Positions 1 to 5,669 of a DNA stretch of 5,669 nucleotides are shown here, piece by piece. Location of the stretch: the NCBI GenBank assembly GCA_937899295.1, contig CALBPO010000051.1:1-5669 (forward strand), in the 5' to 3' direction. Position 1 is the stretch's first letter. Each line of letters opens with the position of its first letter. Made by a program: the position numbers and the translations under genes. This DNA is from an uncultured Opitutia bacterium (GTDB lineage: Bacteria; Verrucomicrobiota; Verrucomicrobiia; Opitutales; Coraliomargaritaceae). A model generated the notes under the pieces. It was not told the origin of the DNA, searched no databases, and saw nothing but the letters and a program-made list of their open reading frames with translations.

Positions 1-16
1 CCTTGGCTTCGCCCAT

Positions 17-3000
17 TCACTCCGCGGATACTTTATAGTAGGCGCTGCCTTCAGGTTGCAGTTCGTCGGTGATGGTGAAGTAGTTTGGAGTGACGTTCGA
101 GTGGATACCGGGTGCCATGCTTTCACTCTGGTCCGAGGTATCGAAGCGGTAAATCTCTTCGAAGTTACCTCCGTCGAGTTCAGTAGCGCGCTTGAGGATG
201 ACCGTAGTGTCGGCCGCGGCACTATCGATGCCGAATTGTATACTAATTTCGCTTTCGCTGGCTTGTAGTTTATTCGTCAAGCGCAAGCTTTCAGCCAGTA
301 GCTCGGCGGTGTCTGATTCGCTGAGTTTAAGTTCAAGTGTGGTATCGCTACTGCCCTCGATTTGGTAGGCGATGTGCCCGGGGGCGGGTTGACCGCTGTA
401 GTCACCGGGTGCTTTGATCAGGGATTTATTTTCTAACCACGGTTGTATGCGGAGCGACTGTTGCGGGTGATTTTGGACTTGTATACGTTTGGTGCTCCTG
501 TGGTCGCCGGGGATACGCTCGACGCGCACGTGCGTCCATTCGACATTGTTACTGTCACCGATGGGGACGTAGGTTTCCATGTAGTCCCATTCAAGCGGTA
601 GGTTGTCTGCTACGGTGAAGCTACTATCGACCACCGAATAGGAAAGACCGAAGATGCCTTCGAGGATCACTAAGATCTTGCCGGCGTTGAAATTGGAATA
701 CTGGTCACCAAAGAGCTCATAGCTACGGTTGATAGCCTCGGGGGCGGTGGGGATACCCCATTTCATATTGTAGTTTTTGAGGTGCTCTAGGGCAAATTTT
801 GTAGCGTGATCATCTACGTTGGTAGCAAACATACCAAGTAACATAAATGCATTCGTATCGCGTGTGATAAAGAAAGCATTTTCAGAAATTTTGTCCCAAT
901 CGTTTCGTGGCCTTACAGCCAGTAAGCCTGTGCTAAGGTGGCCATTTGCATCACTGAGGAAACCTGTGGGGCCATCGACTGCCCATGTCTCTACCATAGC
1001 TCTTGCCTTATCATTGGGAAATCCCTTCGTCCGCATGTAACCAAACGAACTCCAACCTAGGCCATTATAATTTGAACTATTCGGGTTAGCAAAAGTAAAA
1101 ATATTTGTTAACCCGTGGTTTGTCCAAGCGTAGTTAAACCAATTATCAAAATTGGCACTGTTCACGACATCTTGCCAATGATCTGCCTCTGACTGAGGGT
1201 AGCCAAGTTCAAGTGCCATGAATCCTAGACAGTCGGCAGCCTCGTATTGCCGTCCCCAAAATCCAGGCATGGCGTCCCACATCAATGCCCGATAAAATCC
1301 ATACGCTTCGGAAAGAAAATTAAGGTCACCCGAATGCTGGTAGATTTGCCAAGCGCCAGATACATGTGAGGTAACCCCTCCCGATAGACCAGAATACCAA
1401 GTCTTACCCAAGTTGTCTGCAGGGATACGGCCAGTGCTTAAGTCGGCATGCTCGAGCATGGTCTTCCAGCGCAGAGCGTTTCCGTTGGCGAAGCTTGCTT
1501 TATCCACAGTCCAAGAACCGACGGGGATTTGCATAGCGGCATCATATCTATGTATCCCTAAGAAATTATTTACCGCAGTCTGGGTATGAGGATAGAAATC
1601 TGGATCCTCATCACTTAGATCAATGTAATACATCATATGGATTGCCCAAAGAAAGTAATAGACATTGACGATGTCTTGGTCGGAACAGCGAAAATATGGA
1701 ATTTGGTTATTTAACAGATCATTCATATAATCTGTCTTTGCTTGTAGTTGGGCTTGTGGGGCAGCGAGGACTGTTTGAGTCTCAGCAATGGCAGTGCTGC
1801 TATCGTCGTGCATCGCCCATGTTAGAGATAAGCCGTCCGCATCACAAGGCACGGTAAAGCTGTAGAATTGTTGTCCTGTGCCAGCGGTAGTGTTATTGTA
1901 ATTTTGGATAGGTTTTGATGCGCTTATGATAGTACTCATCCCGTCGTACATCATGACACCTGGGACTTGGTTACCTTGAGTCGGTTTAACTAAGTTGACG
2001 CCTCCATCTACGATATGAACGGCGTTATTAGTCGCATCAAAATTACAGGTCGCAGTCGTGCTTTGCGTTATGCCCTGTTGGTAAAAGCTCTGCCCTGCGA
2101 ACTCTAAAGTAACCGGCTGGTCGGATGTGATGATCGAGCAAGCGGTATCATTGAGCGCTATATATTTATCTTCACGGATATTAATACCAGCGACTTGGTA
2201 TTCGCAAATCATGCGATCCGGCCGCCAATACATCGCTGTTGGAATAGGGTTTTCGTAGCGAACGCCATTAACTATGACTGTTCCGTAGGCGACCTTGGTA
2301 TGTTTATAAAACTCCCACCCACTGAGGTCGTGGCCATACCCGGTATCTGGATCTTGCACCATGCCATATCCGCGACTGCGAAGATCATTATGAAAGGGGT
2401 GGGTGAAACCTATGGTGTCGTAACCAGAAATATTCCAAGATGGAGTAAAGCCACCAATGTAATAAGTTTTATTCCCCGCTAAAAAGCCGTGTTTTTTACC
2501 CTGTATTTCTTGGCTCAGCATCACGCAGTAGTCGGTGAAGGGCGGAGTAAGCTGATCGCAATCGTCCCCTGAATTCGTAGCAAAAGACCAGTCGGCCCCT
2601 ACATTTGTAGTCGCACCTTGTATCGCATCCACACGCCAATGATAGACCTGGTCGTTATCTAAGTTACTAGGGACATAAGTGCGGGTGCTACTATCAAGGG
2701 TAGCGACTAAGGGAGGGGTCGTGCTAGTGCCAAAGTAAACCTTATAAGAATCAGCCCCAGCGACGCCAGTCCAACGCAAGGAGTTAACATTTACGGCACA
2801 GGTAATATTGCCATCTGCTGGGTAGGGACTACTAGTTAGTCCATTGAAGACCCCAGTCGATTTAAGAGTCGTTTTCCCTGAGTTATTTATATCGTAATCG
2901 AGTTCAAAACTTTGCTCAGCAGCAGTGCTTATATATCCTGCATCGATATAGTTCTGTAACTGGACTCTGGCGTCTCCATTTATTATTAGGCTACCACCTG

Positions 3001-3565
3001 TGATCGAGATAGAGCCTATGCCGCCGCCAGCCCCGTTTTGGCCATTCCCAATTTGAATCGAATTAGCGCTAATGCTTCCACCAGTTAGGTAGAGTTGCCC
3101 TTGGCCGATATTCGCTGGGTCTGTGTTGCTGCTGAATTGATTGGGAATACTTAATGTGCCGCTAACTGTAGCAGATCCACTAGAGATAGTCAGCGTGCCA
3201 TTACCTCCGTTTTGGTTGCTGCGGCCAATATCAAGCCAGTTGCAGGCGAGTGTGCCGCCAGCGACTACGGCGCTATTGGTACTGCCATACATGCCGAGCA
3301 TGAAGCCATTGCAGATGGCATTGGTGCCTGAGGGGATTTCTAGTTGGGTCCCTTCATTCCAGTTCGCAGCGCCAGTGCTATTGTCGCCCGGTATGGTGCT
3401 GCCCTGCCAGTTCCCGGGATTGCTCCAGAGATGATTATTGCCCGAGTCGGTATACGGGATATCAGCAGCCAAGCTAGGCAGGGTGAAAGCTAGTAGAATG
3501 AGTGCTCCCAAGGAAGTACACCTGAATGAAAGGATAGATCGAAAGTGATTACTTGTTCGGGGCAT
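17..3565 (-). CDS. Large secreted modular protein with a six-hairpin glycosidase-like catalytic region
   Basis: Probably an exported polysaccharide-degrading enzyme of unassigned family. Residues are numbered from an in-frame GTG at 3631. I prefer the ATG at residue 23 (3565): it gives a normal signal peptide (core LGALILLAF, cleavage near SLA-AD, residues 55-56), and a putative promoter element lies between the two starts. Residues 57-265 are glycine/serine-rich beta repeats opening with LWSNPGNW, like beta-helix passengers. Residues 266-353 resemble fibronectin III (YKVYFG, YHWRVDA, DWSFAT). Residues 362-620 look like a beta-sandwich. Residues 630-1000 are helical and follow the (alpha/alpha)6 glycosidase pattern: GSWTVD (D710), TGRIPADN, HSGDLNFL, LELGYP, then PEAINRSYELFGDQ and ILEGIFGL. 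Residues 1000-1105 form a second sandwich after NLPLEW; 1115-1204 are a terminal beta module ending AYYKVSAE. D710, E965 and E972 are candidate acidic residues, unproven. The nearest style is GH63/MGH1-like proteins; a lyase with a similar toroid is possible. The frame is intact, with stop TGA at 17-19. Confidence 0.8.
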   Translation of the reverse strand: MPRTSNHFRSILSFRCTSLGALILLAFTLPSLAADIPYTDSGNNHLWSNPGNWQGSTIPGDNSTGAANWNEGTQLEIPSGTNAICNGFMLGMYGSTNSAVVAGGTLACNWLDIGRSNQNGGNGTLTISSGSATVSGTLSIPNQFSSNTDPANIGQGQLYLTGGSISANSIQIGNGQNGAGGGIGSISITGGSLIINGDARVQLQNYIDAGYISTAAEQSFELDYDINNSGKTTLKSTGVFNGLTSSPYPADGNITCAVNVNSLRWTGVAGADSYKVYFGTSTTPPLVATLDSSTRTYVPSNLDNDQVYHWRVDAIQGATTNVGADWSFATNSGDDCDQLTPPFTDYCVMLSQEIQGKKHGFLAGNKTYYIGGFTPSWNISGYDTIGFTHPFHNDLRSRGYGMVQDPDTGYGHDLSGWEFYKHTKVAYGTVIVNGVRYENPIPTAMYWRPDRMICEYQVAGINIREDKYIALNDTACSIITSDQPVTLEFAGQSFYQQGITQSTTATCNFDATNNAVHIVDGGVNLVKPTQGNQVPGVMMYDGMSTIISASKPIQNYNNTTAGTGQQFYSFTVPCDADGLSLTWAMHDDSSTAIAETQTVLAAPQAQLQAKTDYMNDLLNNQIPYFRCSDQDIVNVYYFLWAIHMMYYIDLSDEDPDFYPHTQTAVNNFLGIHRYDAAMQIPVGSWTVDKASFANGNALRWKTMLEHADLSTGRIPADNLGKTWYSGLSGGVTSHVSGAWQIYQHSGDLNFLSEAYGFYRALMWDAMPGFWGRQYEAADCLGFMALELGYPQSEADHWQDVVNSANFDNWFNYAWTNHGLTNIFTFANPNSSNYNGLGWSSFGYMRTKGFPNDKARAMVETWAVDGPTGFLSDANGHLSTGLLAVRPRNDWDKISENAFFITRDTNAFMLLGMFATNVDDHATKFALEHLKNYNMKWGIPTAPEAINRSYELFGDQYSNFNAGKILVILEGIFGLSYSVVDSSFTVADNLPLEWDYMETYVPIGDSNNVEWTHVRVERIPGDHRSTKRIQVQNHPQQSLRIQPWLENKSLIKAPGDYSGQPAPGHIAYQIEGSSDTTLELKLSESDTAELLAESLRLTNKLQASESEISIQFGIDSAAADTTVILKRATELDGGNFEEIYRFDTSDQSESMAPGIHSNVTPNYFTITDELQPEGSAYYKVSAE

Positions 3566-3598
3566 GGTCGTCGGGATATGCTGTGCGCTAAAATCTGC

Positions 3599-3636
3599 TA
3601 CACCATAGCATAGATGTAAATGAGTGGACACGACAA
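3599..3636 (-). promoter_or_regulatory. Candidate promoter of the large hydrolase gene
   Basis: On the minus strand, TTGTCG (3631-3636) is followed after 18 bases by TATGCT (3607-3612), each matching 4 of 6 sigma-70 consensus bases. TATGCT begins TATGCTATGGTGTA, which matches the element before the sulfatase gene at 12 of 14 positions. Transcription would start around 3600-3595, leaving a leader of about 30 nt before the ATG at 3565. If correct, the GTG at 3631 lies upstream of the transcript and cannot be the start. The -35 match is weak, and sigma preferences in this group may differ. Confidence 0.35.
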
Positions 3637-3780
3637 AGACTTGTCAGATTGCGACATGGGCTTACTGCGCAAGGTAGAAATACTCATTTTTTCAAAATAA
3701 CAAATGACGCGTTAGGACGCTGTTGGGTTCATCCTGATTTTGATTCACAACTATATGCACTTATTCCCGTAAAAAATACG

Positions 3781-3815
3781 GCGCTTTAAGACATGTATTG
3801 TGCGCTTCGGGACAT
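3781..3815 (+). repeat. Two-copy direct repeat GCGCTTNNNGACAT with 21-bp period
   Basis: GCGCTTTAAGACAT (3781-3794) and GCGCTTCGGGACAT (3802-3815) share 11 of 14 bases, with all mismatches in the central three positions. The start-to-start distance of 21 bp is two turns of B-DNA, so a dimeric regulator would meet both half-sites on one face of the helix. The second copy abuts or overlaps the putative -35 of the sulfatase promoter. A third copy one period upstream (3760-3773) is not convincing. This looks like a regulator binding site; no regulator gene is in the window. Confidence 0.5.
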
Positions 3816-3846
3816 TGAGACTTTATCGATAGTATGCTAAAGTGTA
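3809..3846 (+). promoter_or_regulatory. Candidate promoter of the sulfatase gene
   Basis: Two overlapping readings are possible. The first is GGGACA (3809-3814), 18 bases, then TATGCT (3833-3838), the same spacing and -10 hexamer as the candidate on the opposite strand. The second is TTGAGA (3815-3820, 5 of 6 consensus bases), 17 bases, then TAAAGT (3838-3843, 4 of 6). I favour the first because TATGCTAAAGTGTA recurs before the divergent gene. Either gives a leader of roughly 25-30 nt to the ATG at 3875. The upstream direct repeat touches the -35 position, as expected for an activator site or a repressor site. Confidence 0.4.
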
Positions 3847-3874
3847 TGATCAGCTCTTTTAACTTATTATTTAC

Positions 3875-5503
3875 ATGAAACTGGCGACTCGACTCAAACT
3901 ATCTACCCTAAGTGCATTTCTGGCGGCTGGCTTAGTATCATTGGCTAATGCGGCTTCGGATGCACCCAATTTCATCATCATGTATATCGATGATTTAGGC
4001 TGGGCCGACACCTCGGTGCCGATGATGGATAGTGAGCCGGAGTCGAAGAGTGATTTTTACCAGACACCACACTTGGAGGTATTGGCTGCGCGGGGGATGC
4101 GCTTCTCAAATGCCTATGCGCCCGCACCGACCTGCACGCCATCGCGTAAGAGTATTCAATTTGGAAAGACACCTGGCCGGCTTCAATACACCTTTGTGCA
4201 TGATGTATTAGCCAATAAGCGTAAGTTAAAGTGGGTGGACGAAGTCTCGATGGCCGATGTGCTCAAGGGCAGCGGCAAGGGCTATGTCACTGCTCACTTT
4301 GGCAAGGGCATGGCTGCGCGTGAGCGGATGAGTGAGATCGGTTATGATGTGACTGATGAATACGATATCGGCTCGAACGGCAATTTTCATGGTGACTACG
4401 TAGATATTAAGAGCCGTAAAAAGCTACCAGCGGATGATCCAAAACGAATGCGATCATTGAAAAAGAGCTCCGTCGATTTCGTGCGCGAGCACGCGGGGGA
4501 AAAGCCGTTCTTCATGATGATCTCCCACTACGCTGTACACGTGCCGCATGAGGCGAGTCCTGAGCTCATTGAAAAATACCGTAATTCCCCGCGCGGGAAG
4601 TATTGTAAGGATGAAGATTATTTGCCGACGGATCAAATATCTGCGAGTAAGAAAAATTCGCATTGGCGGCTCCAATATGCGGCGATGATCGACGAGATTG
4701 ACCAAGGGCTTGGTGCCTTGGTGGCTGAACTAGAGGCCGCGGGAGAGCTTGATAATACATACATTATTTACACCTCCGATAACGGCGGAGGCATGCGCCC
4801 AAATGGCCCCTTGGGATGGGGCAAGGCGCAACTCTATGAAGGCGGCTTACGCGTGCCAATGGTCGTGGCAGGACCAGGCGTGAAAGAGAACGTCCAGTGC
4901 GATGTACCAGTGGTGCAATGGGACTACCTAGCAACCATACACGACCTTGCCGGCGTCAGCACGCCCTTACCCGAAAATCTAGATGGCGGCAGTTTGCGCG
5001 GCGTACTCGAGCGGGGCAACGCGGCGGAGGTTGAGCGTCCTGTTGAAGGGTTGGTCTTCCATTACCCCTGTTATTTCGCGCCACCAATGAGTGTAATTCG
5101 TGTGGGTGATTACAAGTATATGAAGCACCTGCTGACCGGCGAGACGCAGCTCTTTAACTTGAAGAGTGATTATTCAGAAAAGTTTAATCTCGCGCGTGAA
5201 ATGCCAGAAAAGGCGGCTGAATTGGATAAAGTTTTAAGTGATTATCTTGTATCGATTGATGCCGAAGATGTGCAAGATGTTTATCAGGCTCGCCTCGAAG
5301 AGCTCGATCATTTTGAGGCGCAATCACGTGCGATCTTTGCACGTGAATCTGCTCGCCTAGATCCTGTAGCAGATGCTGACAAGATCGCTCAACAGAAGAA
5401 GCGTTTAGATGATAACCTCCTACGCTTTGAAAAGAATCGCGAAGAGGTGGCGGTGTATCGTACTTCTTCGCACTGGGCGGGTGGCCCGCCTAGTAAGAAG
5501 TAG
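3875..5503 (+). CDS. Exported formylglycine-dependent sulfatase (type I, arylsulfatase superfamily)
   Basis: Hydrolyses a sulfate ester, probably on a polysaccharide, outside the cytoplasm (EC 3.1.6.-; substrate unknown). A signal peptide spans residues 1-26 (basic start, core LSAFLAAGLVSL, cleavage after ANA). Visible family residues are metal ligands D39-D40 in YIDDLGWAD, the nucleophile motif C87-T-P-S-R91 (Cys converted to formylglycine), K144 in HFGKGM, H222 in HYAVHVP, D302-N303 in YTSDNGG, and K317 before LYEGGLRVP. Position 146, usually the His of GK-x-H, is Met. The usual C-terminal subdomain is present (DYKYMKHL, ETQLFNLKSDYSEKFNLA, residues 412-440). It is followed by a charged, probably helical extension (about 445-530) that the core fold does not need. 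The ATG at 3875 is chosen because the signal peptide begins there; no Shine-Dalgarno is seen in the AT-rich 20 nt before it. Divergent from the large hydrolase gene, suggesting joint control. Cys-type maturation needs a formylglycine-generating enzyme or an anaerobic maturase encoded elsewhere. Confidence 0.95.
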   Translation: MKLATRLKLSTLSAFLAAGLVSLANAASDAPNFIIMYIDDLGWADTSVPMMDSEPESKSDFYQTPHLEVLAARGMRFSNAYAPAPTCTPSRKSIQFGKTPGRLQYTFVHDVLANKRKLKWVDEVSMADVLKGSGKGYVTAHFGKGMAARERMSEIGYDVTDEYDIGSNGNFHGDYVDIKSRKKLPADDPKRMRSLKKSSVDFVREHAGEKPFFMMISHYAVHVPHEASPELIEKYRNSPRGKYCKDEDYLPTDQISASKKNSHWRLQYAAMIDEIDQGLGALVAELEAAGELDNTYIIYTSDNGGGMRPNGPLGWGKAQLYEGGLRVPMVVAGPGVKENVQCDVPVVQWDYLATIHDLAGVSTPLPENLDGGSLRGVLERGNAAEVERPVEGLVFHYPCYFAPPMSVIRVGDYKYMKHLLTGETQLFNLKSDYSEKFNLAREMPEKAAELDKVLSDYLVSIDAEDVQDVYQARLEELDHFEAQSRAIFARESARLDPVADADKIAQQKKRLDDNLLRFEKNREEVAVYRTSSHWAGGPPSKK

Positions 5504-5669
5504 TTTTCTTTAGAGTTCTAACATGTTCTAACCATTTTATTTTATGTTTCCACTGTTTGTGGTCTTGTGCTGGGGCCACTTCAACTCGCCATCCCTGTCA
5601 CAAACAGGGGGAAGGTTCTGGGAGATGACATTGCAACTCCTCGTGCCAGAGCCGCCCCTCCCACGCGAG
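5504..5669. other. Non-coding tail downstream of the sulfatase, possible edge of an interspersed repeat
   Basis: After the sulfatase stop comes about 45 bp of AT-rich sequence (to about 5548), then more GC-rich, structured sequence to the window edge. Besides the inverted repeat at 5547-5613, TCTGG (5617-5621) pairs with CCAGA (5646-5650), and GGAG (5621-5624) with CTCC (5637-5640), as mutually exclusive hairpins. I find no convincing start codon with a credible coding frame on either strand. The last 25 bases are strongly C-rich on the plus strand. An intergenic repeat is a guess from this hairpin-dense, GC-shifted character. Confidence 0.3.
5547..5613. repeat. Long imperfect inverted repeat downstream of the sulfatase gene
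   Basis: Bases 5547-5561 can pair with 5599-5613. There is an uninterrupted 9-bp core, CTGTTTGTG (5553-5561) with CACAAACAG (5599-5607). One A-G mismatch follows, then five further pairs outward including one G-U. The loop is 37 nt. The right arm also forms a smaller alternative hairpin, CCCTGT (5593-5598), 5-nt loop, ACAGGG (5604-5609), and the left arm can form CCAC (5550-5553), 5 nt, GTGG (5559-5562). The position 44 nt after the stop suits a transcript-end structure, but no T-rich tract follows. It could instead be part of an interspersed repeat. Confidence 0.5.

Larger units (their letters stand above)
3566..3874. promoter_or_regulatory. Divergent intergenic control region
   Basis: This 309-bp stretch between the two chosen ATG codons (243 bp if the upstream GTG at 3631 is used) should carry both promoters. 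It is AT-rich around 3680-3705 and 3740-3780. It contains an outward-facing pair of similar elements (3599-3612 minus, 3833-3846 plus), a direct repeat at 3781-3815, and short inverted repeats at 3632-3645 (GACAA, 4 nt, TTGTC) and 3649-3672 (TTGCG, 14 nt, CGCAA). GACGC occurs twice ten bases apart at 3706-3710 and 3716-3720. I see no credible additional gene or RNA gene here. The arrangement suggests shared regulation of the two exported proteins, by inference only. Confidence 0.6.

Noticed and set aside
1..16. Terminator or next gene after the large hydrolase stop
   Set aside because: Only 16 bases remain beyond the stop, too few to judge.
56..3434. Short open frames on the plus strand inside the large minus-strand gene (around 56-268, 819-1040, 2195-2482 and 3141-3434)
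   Set aside because: They lie wholly within a long, domain-rich coding region on the other strand, lack recognisable motifs, and are explained as antisense shadows.
3535..3560. Lipoprotein reading of the large protein via the Cys at residue 38
   Set aside because: That Cys sits before the hydrophobic core, not after it, so it is not a lipobox; cleavage at SLA-AD is the better reading.
3706..3720. GACGC repeated ten bases apart as an operator
   Set aside because: Five-base repeats at one-turn spacing are easily found by chance and have no link to a promoter element here.
3978..4760. Short minus-strand open frames inside the sulfatase gene (around 3978-4172, 4454-4705 and 4566-4760)
   Set aside because: They overlap conserved sulfatase motifs on the plus strand, overlap each other, and have no domain or export signal.
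5593..5609. Intrinsic terminator for the sulfatase gene at the CCCTGT/ACAGGG hairpin
   Set aside because: The stem is only 6 bp and is followed by GGAAGG rather than a T run on the plus strand; the minus strand also lacks a T run. It is kept only as part of the inverted repeat.

Overview
This window holds two complete, divergently oriented genes for exported proteins, separated by a regulatory region of about 310 bp and followed by a short non-coding tail rich in inverted repeats. The organism is most likely a polysaccharide-degrading member of the PVC group. Verrucomicrobiota, and within it a marine Opitutae/Puniceicoccales-type bacterium, fits best; Planctomycetota, Lentisphaerota and Kiritimatiellota are alternatives. 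The reasons are a secreted sulfatase beside a large modular secreted enzyme, a beta-helix-like passenger with a W-S-N-P-G-N-W type opening, a fibronectin-III-like module of a kind common in that group, moderate mixed GC, and no Shine-Dalgarno sequence before either start. This placement is an inference from sequence style, not from a marker gene.

Layout: 17-3565 (minus strand; an in-frame GTG extends it to 3631) encodes a protein of about 1182 residues. It has a signal peptide, a glycine-rich beta-repeat region, a fibronectin-III-like domain, a beta-sandwich, an all-helical domain resembling the (alpha/alpha)6 six-hairpin glycosidases, a second beta-sandwich and a small C-terminal beta module. 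I cannot assign it to a numbered CAZy family. 3566-3874 is the divergent control region. It holds a 12/14-matching element facing each gene (3599-3612 and 3833-3846), each about 30 nt before its ATG, and a 21-bp-period direct repeat (3781-3815) immediately upstream of the sulfatase core promoter. 3875-5503 (plus strand) encodes a 542-residue exported formylglycine-type sulfatase with most catalytic residues intact, but with Met where the family usually has the His of the GK-x-H motif. 5504-5669 is non-coding, contains a long imperfect inverted repeat (5547-5613), and ends in GC-rich sequence that may be the start of an interspersed repeat.

Working model (inference): the two products act together outside the cytoplasm on a sulfated polysaccharide. 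The sulfatase removes sulfate esters and the large modular enzyme cleaves glycosidic bonds. Both would be switched on from the common control region. The less ordinary elements are the unassigned multidomain hydrolase and the paired regulatory motifs. I see no CRISPR array, tRNA, rRNA, phage or clear insertion sequence.
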